Positions 33,320 to 44,483 of a stretch of 64,000 nucleotides of DNA are shown piece after piece. The DNA is from Phanerodontia chrysosporium. Its lineage: Eukaryota; Basidiomycota; Agaricomycetes; Polyporales; Phanerochaetaceae. Position 1 is the stretch's first letter, and each line of letters begins with the position of its first letter. A program made the translations under genes and the position numbers. Location: the NCBI GenBank assembly GCA_001910725.1, contig MJGA01000040.1, forward strand, positions 62,001 to 126,000, read 5' to 3'. The notes under the pieces were generated by a model. That model was not told where the DNA came from. It was given only the letters and a program-made list of their open reading frames with translations, and did not search any database.

Positions 33320-33715
33320 ATCCAGTGTTGGCTACCACTGTTCCCTCGACGACCTGATCGCTTGACGCTCTGGTTTGCTCGTAACGCAAGATGGCAGCGG
33401 TGGACAATGTGATCCGCAGCAAAACGCAAGTACGAAGTTGTTGGGACTGCGTGTTTGGTGTGAGGAGGATGGCGTAGAGGTATATGAAGTCCTATCTCGC
33501 TTGGAACGGTGCTGTAACCTAGCGCGAAGTTACTGAAGCGAGATCTAAAGGGGATATCAAGGGGATAAGCTGCTGATTATTATCGGGCGCCTAATATATC
33601 AATCCGAAGTTGTAACCCATGAGTAGGTTACAACAGCAGTAAGTCACTTGTCTGCTCGTCGGCAAGTCATCTTGCACCTCGACCCTCGATCCTACCCTTT
33701 ACGCACGATCCTGCT
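33320..33715. other. Upstream region of the WD40 gene
   Basis: Promoter side of the WD40 gene. No element or gene is recognised. Confidence 0.4.
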
Positions 33716-33961
33716 GTCCCTAAGGAAGTGATAGAAGATATCCTAGCTCACCTGACTTCTGCCTTGAGCAGATCGGAACGCGTAGCCTCCCGATATCGAT
33801 TTGCTTGTACGTTGGTCTGTCGGACCGGGCACATCGAAACACACGCTCTAATTACTCGACTTTACACGACGAACGAATTCCTGGTACTACGTCGCCGCTG
33901 CTCGAGCATGTACGCATCACGAGCGACACGTACTCATTATCAAATGGCGGCTTGCATCTAG
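33716..33961 (+). pseudogene. Possible F-box N-terminal remnant
   Basis: The frame starts 'VPKEVIEDILAHLTSALSRSERVASRYRFACTLVCRT', resembling an F-box helix pair followed by 'TLVCR', then loses similarity and stops. No LRR body follows. Low confidence. Confidence 0.3.
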
Positions 33962-34097
33962 TCAGATTCATGAATACCCCGACGCAACAGATGCCAATAG
34001 ACTAGTAGTACACAAATACATTTGGCGGCGACTGCGCCTACATTCTACAGCTATGTTACAACAATGTAAAATGCCTTCTACACGAGATCAGTATAGC

Positions 34098-35281
34098 TTA
34101 TGATATACAGACGATCTTCGCGAGCCCTGCCTTCATCCGCCCCCGCACAGCATCCTGCAGCTCCGCGGCTGCCTGGCGCGACCCAGGGCGCCGCTCGTCC
34201 GCCAGTACAAGCTCTACACTCTCGAGGGCGTCGCAGTGCTCGAGGTTTCGCTCGAGGGCCTTGACGCCGCAGTCTGCGGACGCTGCTGGCGCAAAGTCGT
34301 CCAGACTGGCGTGCAAACGGATGCGACGCACGCCCGGCGGTGCGCCGCGGAGCATCGCCAGCGTACTATCCCAGAGCATCGTTGACTCGTGGGAGTCGCA
34401 ATGGCTAGGAGCGCGCCGCGGCGCGACGAGCTCGAGCGTGTGCAGCTGCGCGAGGTTTCGCAGCGCCGAGGGCCCGCTGCGCGCTTCGGTCCGGCTTGTA
34501 TTTGCGTACAGCGCCGCCGTGGAGAGTCCGGGGCCGGCGGGGCCCCAGGCGTCGAGCGGCATGTCGATTCGGAGGTACTCGATGTTGGTCCCGGCGGCGC
34601 GCAGCAGGGCATCGACGGGACGCGGGTCCACGCGGAAGCGTTCCCCGAACTTGAGCGTGAGCCGCTTCAGCGAGGTGGCGTCCAGCGCGGCGGACAGCAT
34701 GCCGAGCTCGGCGGGGCCGCCGTCGAGAATGAGGGTCCCGACGGCGAGGTGGGCGCCGTGCCGCGCGTGCGGCGCCCGCGCAGGGACATGCAGCTGCTCG
34801 AGCTCGAGTGTGTCGATGCGCGTGAAGCAGCCGAGCAGCGCGGGCAGGACGTCTACGTATACGCGAGAGAGACGCAGATGTGCGAGCTTTCTTCGATCAC
34901 TCCCCTCATGTCCTGCGCCTGCGCTGATAGACAGCGACCTGCCGACGAGCGCGAGGCTGCGCAGCGCGGGCAGCGCGAGGATGGCGTCAAGGTCCGCAAG
35001 TGCGATGGGCGTGCTCTTCGCGCCACGCTCTTCTGCGAGGACGAGCGTGGTGAGGTGCCGAGCGAGGCGGGGGACCGTTGTGTGTGCCCAGCGAGGGCGG
35101 AAAGGTCTTTGGCGAGAAGGCAGAGGCCGGCGAAGAGGTGCGTCGACGCGCGGGGCGCCCATGCGCGGCACGTGAGCGTCAGGCGTCCCGCCGCGCGCTT
35201 GTCGTGTATCGCCGCCGCCGCGGCGAGGTCGATGATGTAGTCGAGCAGCTCCTGCGGGAGCGCGGCGATGGTGCAGGGCAT
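34098..35281 (-). pseudogene. F-box gene E with a frameshift
   Basis: The ATG at 35281 opens 'ALPQELLDYIIDLAAAA...AGRLTLTCRAWAPRASTHLFAGL', a clear F-box. Near 35077-35090, at a CA-dinucleotide run, the family continuation shifts frame and then runs unbroken to 34098: 'HTTVPRLARHLTTLVLAEE', 'LPALRSLALVGRSLSI', 'LGCFTRIDTLELEQL', 'AKIVCIS'. Removing one CA repeat unit would restore a frame of about 394 codons. No intron with proper splice sites explains the shift. A TATATAAG-type box lies at 35359-35368. It is either a recent pseudogene, a strain polymorphism or a base-calling error. Confidence 0.75.
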
Positions 35282-35358
35282 TCGTGTGCTCGTCGGTGAC
35301 GGTGACGTGCAGAAAGGGGCGTGGGCAGCTGTGTCGCAGCGCGCGTGCCAAGGGAAAC

Positions 35359-35368
35359 CTTATATAGG
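35359..35368 (-). promoter_or_regulatory. TATA box of F-box gene E
   Basis: CCTATATAAG on the minus strand, 78 bp upstream of the ATG at 35281. Confidence 0.5.
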
Positions 35369-36006
35369 CACCAGGCACGGGACGGTGATCACCTGCCCCG
35401 GGGAAGTGCGTCGAGCCAAAGCCGGATCGGAACGCGTTGAGGCACAAGCTTGGGCTTGTCTTCTGAGAGAATCGCGCTGGTTAATCATAGGCAAGGACCG
35501 GAGTGTGGGGCTAGGCCATGATTAAGAGAAGTAACTTACCGGAAACGCATACTGTTTCCACACTCTTACGGTGATTTATGAGCCCGAGCGGTACCAAGCT
35601 GTGAGGCTGAGGAAACGAGAAGTTGCTGATAAGCGCGAGAGGGGAAGCGTTGGAGAAGTCGCAGTCCACAAAGCCTAAAAGATTATAGTTTTGACATGCA
35701 CCAGAGAGTGCATGTTCCGCGAGGCCGAAGACGGGTCTGTCAGCTGTTGCATGCATTACAGAACACACGCGACGGTTCTACAGTGCATAGATCAGCATGA
35801 GCTCGTATTTTGGCGGTGCAGTCCGTCTGCTCTGCGAGGCCTTCGAACCTAATCACTACGCCTTCCATCTCTGGATGCATCACGTATTTTCGGTGATAGC
35901 CGAGTGTCCTTGTATCGCCTGCAACTTGCTGTTCCAACCCACCAGGGCTCCCACACCCCCTCGAACGCACTGGTCTAACCTATACTCTGTGGTGGCGCTT
36001 ACTTCT
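35369..36006. other. Intergenic, no gene recognised
   Basis: Short frames only. The right end leads into an F-box remnant. Confidence 0.4.
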
Positions 36007-36153
36007 TTGTTTCCGCAGGGACTTTTGGAGAAAAAAATCGACGAACTCGGAGACGACATTGCATCCTTAGAATACTGCTCGTTGACCTCTCGCTGCCTGC
36101 TCAGCCGTAACACGAGGCCTCTATGGCTCACTAGAGGAGAGGCCTACTGTTGA
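36007..36153 (+). pseudogene. F-box N-terminal remnant
   Basis: 'LFPQGLLEKKIDELGDDIAS' followed by 'LEYCSLTSRCLLSRNTRPLW' matches the F-box of genes F and B ('LPQELLDQIIDELGSDADTL...CSLTSSRLLAQSTARLF'), including the unusual CSLTS variant. It stops after about 47 codons. No LRR body is found downstream, so it is a truncated relative of gene F, 0.65 kb upstream of it. Confidence 0.6.
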
Positions 36154-36797
36154 ACTCACGACGCCCAAAGGCTCTCCAGTGGTTCGAGCTAATATGCACC
36201 CACGTCGTCAGTCTCAGCCTGCAACTCGTGCACTGCGACTAGTGTCGAATCGTTCTGTGCATGTTTCGGCTGCGCTACGTCACAATTTTGGCTGTTAACT
36301 TGCACGAACTGGGCAATATCTGCGAGCCGCCGCATCCGCAACGGTCGATTGCCTCCCTCTAATCTGCGCGCTTCCCGATGTCATCCTTCACCTGTGGTCA
36401 CACTCTCGAGTCGTATGCTACCCTTGCGTCACTGAAGATCTGCGTGACTGTGTCGTGCCTCATGCGGGGAAGAAGATTGTTGCATTGCTCGCAAGACAAA
36501 GGGCTTACCAGGCCGTCGTGCTGAAGGACCTTCCCTACGAATTCACGCTGTTGTCAAGTTTGCCCGAGCATACAAGAGCCTCCGTATCGTGCGATTGGTA
36601 ATGACACGCCGCGATGCTGGTACGTCATCTCCGTCGTCCTAACCAGATTATTTCATTCAAAAACTGTTGATTCTATAGACATGATCCTCTTCCAAATGCA
36701 CGCCCCATCAGGTGTCCTCGGAGATCCCCGTTAGTAGGCTACTTAAGCCTCCCCACCTCGCTTGCCCGCCTTTTTCGTTTCCCTTCCACGGCTTACC
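36154..36797. other. Spacer with F-box upstream block, copy 4
   Basis: 36684-36732 ('CTTCCAAATGCACGCCCCAT', 'CAGGTGTCCTCGGAGATCCC') resembles the core of the dispersed upstream block and lies about 65 bp before the gene F start codon. The remainder shows no gene. Confidence 0.35.
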
Positions 36798-38095
36798 ATG
36801 ATGGCCGATTTCGAGCTACGTGAGTGTTGGACGGATACATTCTATGCTGCGTGCTGACTATCGGTTCTAAGGCGCGCACGCTACTCCACTGCCCAGCGTA
36901 CAGGCTGATACTCGCACGACGAGTCTGTGCGGCATGGACGCGCTCCCCCAGGAGCTTCTCGACCAGATCATCGACGAGCTAGGCTCCGACGCCGACACCC
37001 TCAAGTGCTGCTCGCTGACAAGCAGCCGCCTCCTTGCGCAGAGCACGGCGAGGCTCTTCGCGCCGTGCCACATCTACCTCTCGAAATGGGAGCCCGAGCG
37101 CCTACACACGCTGCAGACATCAGCGCGCATACGTGGCAGCCTCACGAGACTCACGCTGTATGCCCTGTCGTTCGAGCACTGGAGCGTGGTCAAGGACCTG
37201 CCGCGGCTGCGCGAGCTCACGATATCGAACTACGACCCGCCCGCCGAGGACGACGTCGCCGCATGGCTGCAGAAGCCCAGATCCGCAGAGCGCCCCATCG
37301 ACTCCCTTGAGGTCTTCGGCGTCCCGCTGCACGCCGCCGCCTGGATTCTGCGTCTCTTTGTGTCCGTGAAACAGCTCCGGCTGCGCTACATAGAGGCGGA
37401 CCGCGCGGTGCCGATCGCGTCTGCGCCCCATGCCGTCACGCATCTCGACATCAAGCATGTCGACACTTCCACATGGCGCTACCTCGCGCGCACCGTGAGC
37501 CACGCCGCACTCGAGGGGCTGACCGTCGATGTCTCGGGGCCGTTTATTGCCGGGGACGGGCACGAGTCGGTGTTGGACGACTTTGTGCGCGCGGTCGGCG
37601 CCCGCCTGCGGAGCTACCACCATGCCAACCTCGCCTCCAGGCGTCCTGCACGTGAGTCCTCCTGCAGGCTTCTTCCTGTGTGACGTGGCACTCACGAAGT
37701 ACCCACAGCGCACCCTCCCGTGCTGTCTGCTTGTGCGCAGCTCTCGTCCGTCGTGCTACACACGGACGCGTTCTGGCGGGGGCACAGCCCGGACGCGTGG
37801 TCGCGCCTCCTCGCATTCCTCGCCTCGCTGCCGCCGAGCGTTCTCCGCCTCGTGCTCGTGCTCGACAGCGGCCACATCGACGACAACGAGACACTTGTGG
37901 CGGAGCTCGCGCAGGTCGACTGGCCGAGATCTGCCGTGCGCTCGAGCCGTGCTCTCATCTCGAGATATTGGAAGTCTCCGCGATATCAAGGGTCGTTGGC
38001 CCACGTTCATGCCGTTGCAAGATCATTCCATTGCAAAGAATACCATTCTAGGTGGACTCTCCGAACGATTGAAGCAAATCATCAGGTTTGTTTGA
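36798..38095 (+). pseudogene. F-box gene F, two frameshifts in the last exon
   Basis: Exon 1 is 36798-36819 (22 nt), exon 2 is 36872-37651 and exon 3 starts at 37709; the phases agree. The protein begins 'MMADFELRAHATPLPSVQAD', then the F-box 'ALPQELLDQIIDELGSD...CCSLTSSRLL' and LRR-like strands very close to gene B. In exon 3 the family sequence changes frame near 37925 ('AQVDWP' to 'EICRALEPC') and again near 37990 ('LEVSAIS' to 'GRWPTFMPLQD'), ending 'LGGLSERLKQIIRFV' at 38095. Each shift fits loss of one base. As it stands, translation continues in the first frame to 38136 with a diverged tail. Confidence 0.75.
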
Positions 38096-38310
38096 GGGAC
38101 GTCCGAGACCTTGAGGTAGTAATGCATGAATACTGAAGTTTCGAAGCAAAACCATGTCCATCTTTCATTGTTATATGCGCATTGAGACGGAATCCGGAGT
38201 GAACACGGGAGAGGGCAGCAAACAGGCAGTACAGGCAAAATCAATATGCTTTCCGTGGTGAACAAGCCGCCAATAGACCCACAAGATATCGAAGTCGAGC
38301 CCTTCAACTC

Positions 38311-39562
38311 TCAAGGCAGGGCCATTGTGATAGCACTGTATCGTGGGGGGAATCGAGTTTGAATCTCTGCACGCAACTCGGCCAGGAGCTCCTCAGCCTC
38401 CTCGTGCGATCCAGCCTGTTCGCAGACCCCGCGGAGTTCCACGCTTTGAAGGTTGTTGTATTTCTCCGCGTTCACGTTCAGATGTGCCGCCAGCAGCTCG
38501 ACTGCCTCCTCACACTGGTCGTCCGTGATTGTAAGGCGTAGGCGCACGAGGCCTGCAGGCAGGTGCTTGAGCACCTCGCGGAGCAGGCAAATCGCCCACT
38601 GTTCAACACCAAAGGATTAGCGATAGACGTAAACGTCCGCGTTCAGATGAACCTACGAATACGTCCACGAGATCGAGCGTGATAGAAGCAAGCTTGGGGC
38701 ATGCTGCAAGTTCGGAGAAGTCGATCAGGCTCTGACTGTCTGGAGCGTGCGTCAGTCCACGATACCAATGGATACACGCAAAAAGGTGCTCACTCCAGTT
38801 GCGTATGGACGTGGTGTATCCCGGTGTGTTCTCGTCTTGCGTCGGGAGGAGATTGATGTGCTCGAGCGCCAGACCGGCGTGTTTCAGGAAAGCGCACAGC
38901 TGGTTGGTATCCTTGCGCTCGAACCCGTTCACGAAGAGAGCGGTCGGGCGAGTCAGGGCTTCCAGAACGTTCAGCACTGCCACCTGACAGCTGTCGTCCA
39001 AGATGAGGCGCGCGACCGGTAGGGGTGCCCTGCCGAACACCTTCGCGGGATCGTCGCCCTGTTCGGCACTTCCCATCGGCTCGTCGCCACGATCCACAAG
39101 TGACCGCAGCTCAAGCGTGTCGACGTGGGTGAAGGGACGCAGCAACTCCGGCAGGGAGTAGAGGTCCGCACATTGGATTCGCAGCTTTGCGAGGTGGAAG
39201 CGCGGCGCGGAGGAGGTACTAGGCGTGAAATCGGTCCGCGGGAGGAGGTTGCTCCAGAGTGTGAGTGTCGCCAGACGTGGCAGCGCGGAGAACATCGTGT
39301 CCCAGTATGCAGCAATATCGACGGCGCCGAGTACTGTGAGCTCTTCCGTGCACGCGCGGAACCGCTCTGAGTTTTGCGCGGAACGCAAGAAGTCCGGGAA
39401 CTGCAGCGCGAGCGTGCTTGTGCGCTTCAGCAGGTGCCGCGATGCGCGGGCAGCCCATGCTCTGCATACCAGCGTACAGCTCGCGAGGTCGGCCTGTCCC
39501 GACACGAGATCGATGACATGGTCGACGAGCTCCTGGGGCAGCCTCTGGGTCAAGAGTGCCAT
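38311..39562 (-). CDS. F-box protein G
   Basis: Exons 38657-39562 and 38311-38598 join in phase (397 aa from the Met at 39562; a further in-frame ATG at 39604 would add 14). The F-box is at the N-terminus, 'QRLPQELVDHVIDLVSGQADLASCTLVCRAWAARASRHLL'. LRR-like strands follow: 'LPRLATLTLWSNLLP', 'FTHVDTLELRSL', 'LASITLDLVDVF', 'LVRLRLTITDDQ'. The intron uses GTAGGT and AACAG. The C-terminal exon is acidic and lacks the terminal motif of the B/F group, so it is a distinct subfamily. Predicted SCF adaptor, target unknown. Confidence 0.82.
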
Positions 39563-40484
39563 GACTGGACAAAGACCCTGGATATTTGCATGAATCAGTG
39601 TCATACGCAGATACGCCAAGCCCTGTCGCCTACCCGATAGCGAGTGCGGCCGAGGAAGGTGGCCGTCCGCTGCAAAGCGTCCTGGGAATGCGACCCGTGC
39701 GTGGGAGGGGTTAAAGAGTCCGGGCCCTTTCCGGCGCTCATCTCAAACAGTCAAACCCCAGACACCTCGGATCGTGTCACACCGGACCCTGGCCCGTGTG
39801 ATCCATCTGCACACGCCCTAATCATAAATGGACCACAAAGATGATCCCGCCGTGCCCCTTAAACCCATGTAGATCCTCGACATTGGTGGCGCTGCCCTCG
39901 GAACCATCGTCTTGAAGTTGTCGGAACTATACTAGTAGAAGTGCACTACCATCTGGTTTTCGATCATGCGAGATTGGCCTTGCAAATCCACCCGGCGTAG
40001 ACACGATATCATAAATCTCTAGTCATGATTTCTCTCATGAGAATAATTTCAATATTCCAGTGCTGTTAATACGCCTTTTACGTGCTATATCCGATAGACG
40101 TCTCCAAGGAGCAAAACCTTTTACGATACATGTTAACCCGTTAGTAAATCGTAATTTCTCTAGTTTATAGTCTTTCTGTGCAGCGCAGAATGCTAATTCT
40201 CGCGGTATGCCGGCCTGTATAGAGAGGAGACCACGGGAGTGAACTACAATACCTTCCTAATTAAGGGTCTCGGCCAGTCCCGAATTCAGCTCTGCCTGCG
40301 GCGCGCGCTTATGTCCTGTCTGTCCCGGTTTGAAAGGCCTGACCATAACATAACGTTGCTCTACGTCAAGTATACATCTAACATTACGCTCCATACCTTA
40401 GCACACTCACTTGTGACATGGTTGCGCTGCTCTCCTGATCATGGACGCCGAACCTGCTGCATCACCGTTCGCATTACTGTATGC
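39563..40484. other. Intergenic, no gene recognised
   Basis: 0.9 kb with lower GC than its neighbours. Short frames only. Promoter side of gene G at the left. Confidence 0.4.
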
Positions 40485-40544
40485 ATGGAGTTGAACCGTC
40501 ATCCACAGGATCTCGTCGAAAAGACTATTGATGTCCTCGGCTAA
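40485..40544 (+). pseudogene. Minimal F-box remnant
   Basis: ATG-initiated 'MELNRHPQDLVEKTIDVLG' then a stop. It corresponds to the first F-box helix ('RIPQEIVDIILDELG' in gene H downstream). Nothing else of the domain survives. Confidence 0.4.
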
Positions 40545-40818
40545 GATCCTCAGGCGACCGCTCCGCGGTGCTCATTATTTTCGGTAAGTTAGAACTATCC
40601 TCGTCGTCGACCACCCCGTACGGACCATCATCCGTTTTCGGGCTTCCCCGAGGGTCTCAGTGATATCTCCGTTCCCCTCTGCCTTTCATCTTCCTAACTG
40701 TAACCGGTACCAGCTGCTACTTCAGATTCTCTCCATAGAACTGTGCGCGTGAGTGACTCCTGTGTTAGCCAGCTGCCACACCAGCTCACGCACTGGGGAA
40801 CTTTAGCCCTCCAGAGCG
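40545..40818. other. Upstream region of gene H with block copy 5
   Basis: 40640-40672 ('GGGCTTCCCCGAGGGTCTCA', 'GTGATATCTCCG') resembles the GGT-CTCGGTGATATCCGG core found upstream of other F-box loci, about 150 bp before the ATG of gene H. Confidence 0.3.
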
Positions 40819-42029
40819 ATGTCCAGCCGATCGAACGTAGCCGCCACAGCTGGTACATGCACCATCGACCGAATTCCTCAGGAAATCGTGGACATCATCC
40901 TCGACGAACTTGGGCCAGAGGTGGAGACTCTGAAGAGTTGCTCGTTGACCTGCCGCAGCTGGCTTGCGCGCAGCACGGAGAACCTCTTCAAGCACTCCAG
41001 GGTCCGCATTTATTCAACTGAAGACGAGGCAGACCTCATACACGCGCTGCGGTCGCCCGGACGAGTCCAGCAGAACGTGGTCAAGCTTTCGTTGTTTCGC
41101 CTGTCCTTTGAACAGTGGCGGCTCGTCGCTGGGCTGCCTCGCCTTCGCGATTTCACAGTCTACTGCTGCGCTGGCTGCGGGTCCGAGCACGAGGGCTCCG
41201 TCGTCCCTCCGCCTGTGAGCACCGCACGCTCCATCGGTCTGTTGAACATCGATTGTGTACCAATGCCCATGCTCGTCTGGCTCCTGCGCCTCTTCTCTGC
41301 CGTCGATACGCTCCAGCTGCGCTGTATCGACCCCACGGGCTTACCACCTTCGGCTCCTGCACGCGACTCACCGTGGCAAACCTCGACATGCGCATCCTCC
41401 CCGCCCAGACCTTCGCTTATCTGACGGCTGCTCTCAACGCTGACGCGCTTGAGAGCCTGACCATCGACGCCGCGAGCCCGTACCAGGCGGAGGACGGCCA
41501 CGAAGCGCTCGTCAGTGACTTCGTCCGAGTGAATGGGCGGCACATCCAGCGTTACCATCACATCAACCATATGTCGGGATACAACGCGCGTACGTCCTCC
41601 CCGCTCGTCCCCCGTTCCGTCGCTGGTGCAGCTGCGGTGGCGTTCCAGCGTACCCGCCCGACCTGTCCTCTTGCCCGGAGCCTCACGTCCGTCGCACTCA
41701 CGACTGATGCGCTGTACCCCTTTTACAACACCGACGGGTTGTGGCGCGCGCTGGCGTTCTTCGACGCCCTGCCTCCCGGCGTACAGCGCATCACAGTCGA
41801 GTACAGCACGTACTGGCGCAGCGACGAAGAGTACGCGGAGAGGGTACTGCAGTGCAACTGGGCGGCCGTCGGCGACGTTCTGGTGAAGCGCCCACAGCTC
41901 GCTTCGGTGAGGATTTCTGTGGTGAGTAGAGACCAGAAGACGAATGGCTTGGTCAACCATCCGTCTGTACGAGCTGCCGTTCTAGAGAGTCTCCCGCAGA
42001 GGCTTAGGGATATCACGGTGTTGGTATGA
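40819..42029 (+). pseudogene. F-box gene H with a frameshift
   Basis: The first exon (40819-41589) begins 'MSSRSNVAATAGTCTIDRIP' and carries the F-box 'QEIVDIILDELGPE...LKSCSLTCRSWLARSTENLF' and LRR-like strands. At about 41336 ('LQLRCIDPTG') the family sequence moves one frame ('LTTFGSCTRLTVANLDMRIL'), fitting loss of one base. Exon 2 (41632-42029, donor GTACGT, acceptor GTGCAG) is in phase with the second frame and ends 'LESLPQRLRDITVLV'. Apart from this lesion the gene is intact. Confidence 0.75.
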
Positions 42030-42273
42030 CTGCGGTGGTAATTCGCCCGCGTGATGCTTCATGCTGTACCGAACTGCTTCAATACGGACGCCTGAATATA
42101 TCTCTTGCTGGTGACAAATGAGGGCTAGCGCAAGGGAGCGATCGCATCAATAGAGTTATCACGATCTACTCGCAAGCTAACTTGGATTGAATACCCATCT
42201 TCCTACTACATGCACATATTCCTACCCATACAGGCCATATGAGGACCTTGTGGCACAGTCGAACCGGATACTG

Positions 42274-43457
42274 CTAGACAAAGACCACCTCGTCCTTGAT
42301 CCACACTGGAAACTTGGCGAGCACCACATCCCGAACCTGCGTCTGTCCGGCAAGCAGTACCGGCGAGCGGCCGAAGCCAAGCACTGCGAGCTCGAGCTTC
42401 TCCAGCCCCCGGCAGTGCGCCATCGCGCGCGCAAGCACCGACCAGTCGAGGCCATGCACGAAGTCGCGCAGGGCGCTGTCGCCAGTCCCGAGCCCTCGAC
42501 AGCCCGTCTCGAACCGGACGTGCCTCGTCTGCGGGGGCAGCGAGGCGAGCACCGTGGCGCTCTCGAGCCAGAGGCGCGTGCTGAACTGCGCGACCTGCGG
42601 CGTAGTGAGCGTCACAGACTCGAGGTTCGCGCAGGTTGCCAGGGCATGGACGTCTACACGAGAGAACTAGGTCAGCGCTGCTCTGGCAAGGCGCGTGCGG
42701 ACGCACTGTGCGGAGGATCGGTCCAGCCGCCAGGTGGCAGCGCGAGCTCGAGATGCTTGATGTGACGTCCAGCGAGGCGCAGCAGCGCATGCAGACGCTC
42801 CGGCGCGACCTCGTGGTAGTACACGCCATCGAGGTCGAGAGCAATGCTTTCGAGGGTGCACGGCTCCACGAGATGCCCGATGTCGCCCAGCGCCTCGTCC
42901 GTCTCCGATTTGACGAGCAGGTGCCGGACACAGCTCGGCGCGCTGGAGAAGCCGCGGGGTCGAGTACTCTCGGCAAAACACACCTCGAGAACGTCGACCG
43001 CGGTGAAGAGGGCGAGGAAGCACGAGATGAGGTCGACGGGCAACCAAACGGCGCGCAGCTGCTTGAGCGCGCGTCCGTTGCACGCCAGGGCTGGGCGCGC
43101 GATGTCATCGCTCGCACCGAACAGCCCTTGGATGCCGTACAGAGCGAGCGACTCGAGCCGCGGAAGGTGCTGAAGAAGCGTAGCGACAAGCTTGATATTA
43201 TGTGGCAGGACGTCGACCTCAAGACGTCGGATATGCCATGGCACGCGCGTAGAGCCCGACGAGACTAGGGCGTGGAAATCGAGGAGGGATGCCGACAGCG
43301 GGAAGCAGGAGATGCGGAACGATGCGAAGAGGTAGAAAGAGCTGCGTGGGTGCCATGCTTTGCAGACGAGTGAGCAGCAGCGGAGCGATGGGATGTCATA
43401 CTTGAGTTCGTCGATGACATGTTCGAACAGCTCCGGGGAAGATGATGGATGAAACAC
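42274..43457 (-). CDS. F-box protein I
   Basis: Exons 42707-43457 and 42274-42653 join in phase, giving about 376 codons. The F-box is 'SSPELFEHVIDELKYDIPSLRCCSLVCKAWHPRSSFYLF'. LRR-like strands and the C-terminus 'FPVWIKDEVVFV' follow. It is clearly paralogous to gene J ('CLPPELLDLIIDEL...SCSLVCKAWLPRSSEHLF'), with the intron at the same position. The start is unsolved: the open frame begins at a GTG (43457), a TGA lies in frame 9 codons... no further than 43466, and no ATG or obvious acceptor intervenes. Either the start codon has mutated or a small first exon was missed. Predicted SCF adaptor if expressed. Confidence 0.68.
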
Positions 43458-44483
43458 GGCGTTTCACGAGCGACACACTCTCGATTGGGTGTCATGCAGC
43501 TGGTGACAAACCGCACGATGAGTGTTGGAGGAGCAGATGCATGTCCGAAAATACGCACTTGTCTTCCATATTTCTCCACTGCGGTGGCGTGGACAGTAAG
43601 TACTGTGAGCGAGAGAAGCCTAGAGTCCAAGAGCGAGTCAGTGCTCAGAGATGCGACTTATCTCTTGAGCGACGTGGACCTCATGACCATCCCGCCCCGC
43701 AACATTGACCGCCGGGATCATGCATGCTGTAAACGTGGAGACCCCCGGAGGCGGCAGTTAGCCTGCCATGCCACGGTAAACGAGCTTCCATGAATGTCCC
43801 AGGCACTAGTCCGACGGAGCCGATCTTCAAAATGAATGCTTCGCTTCCCGAGTGGTAAGGCATCGCCAGAGGATGTGGTACAGACCGCCGTAGTGGACCA
43901 AGACGACTGCCTTGTAGTAGACTTGTCAAGCTCATAGACCGTCCTCTGAGACCTGTGCGACGTTGGCGTGCGTAGAGCCAGGTCATCCAAACAGCGAGGA
44001 GCAGATAACAGCAAGGGGTCGCAACGAGAGGCCGTGAGAGACACGTAATAACAGCGTCCTGTTTCGACAGAACGCGAGAAGTCGTGAAGCCTCGTGCCAG
44101 ATAGGAGGAATCTGCGACCAGATGATGCGAGGAATAGCCAGAAAAGACTAGGAATAAACAACCCAAGACCTCCGTACGTCAATGTCGTGGTCAACCTGGT
44201 TGTCGTGCTGGATAGGAAGGCTTCAGCGTGGAGGTGTAGTGCGACGGGGCGAAAGACGGCGATAGAAAGGTGTCCGGAGTCCTTTTGAGGACCCCTAAAC
44301 ACCCCTAGCGCTTTCCTCGTGAGCGGCTCAACTGCTAGCGACTCCTTCGAATTAGATTGCCTTGAGTCGCGGTATTTGTTGCAGTGAACACTTTGTCAAT
44401 CAATAATTTCTCGTGAGTAGTGCGTGTTAAAGTACCTTGATGTTACCAAGATTAAGCATTATGATTATTCATCAGAACCTCGG
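43458..44483. other. Intergenic, no gene recognised
   Basis: Overlapping minus-strand frames of 160-195 codons (43681-44302) have no recognisable domain, no family resemblance and no supporting splice sites. Left uncalled. Confidence 0.4.

Noticed and set aside
34261..35240. Plus-strand frames of 304 and 283 codons over F-box gene E
   Set aside because: Antisense shadows; the minus strand carries clear F-box and LRR-like sequence in two frames separated by one frameshift.
43681..44302. Possible minus-strand gene of 160-195 codons
   Set aside because: Two overlapping frames of similar length, neither with a domain or convincing splice sites.
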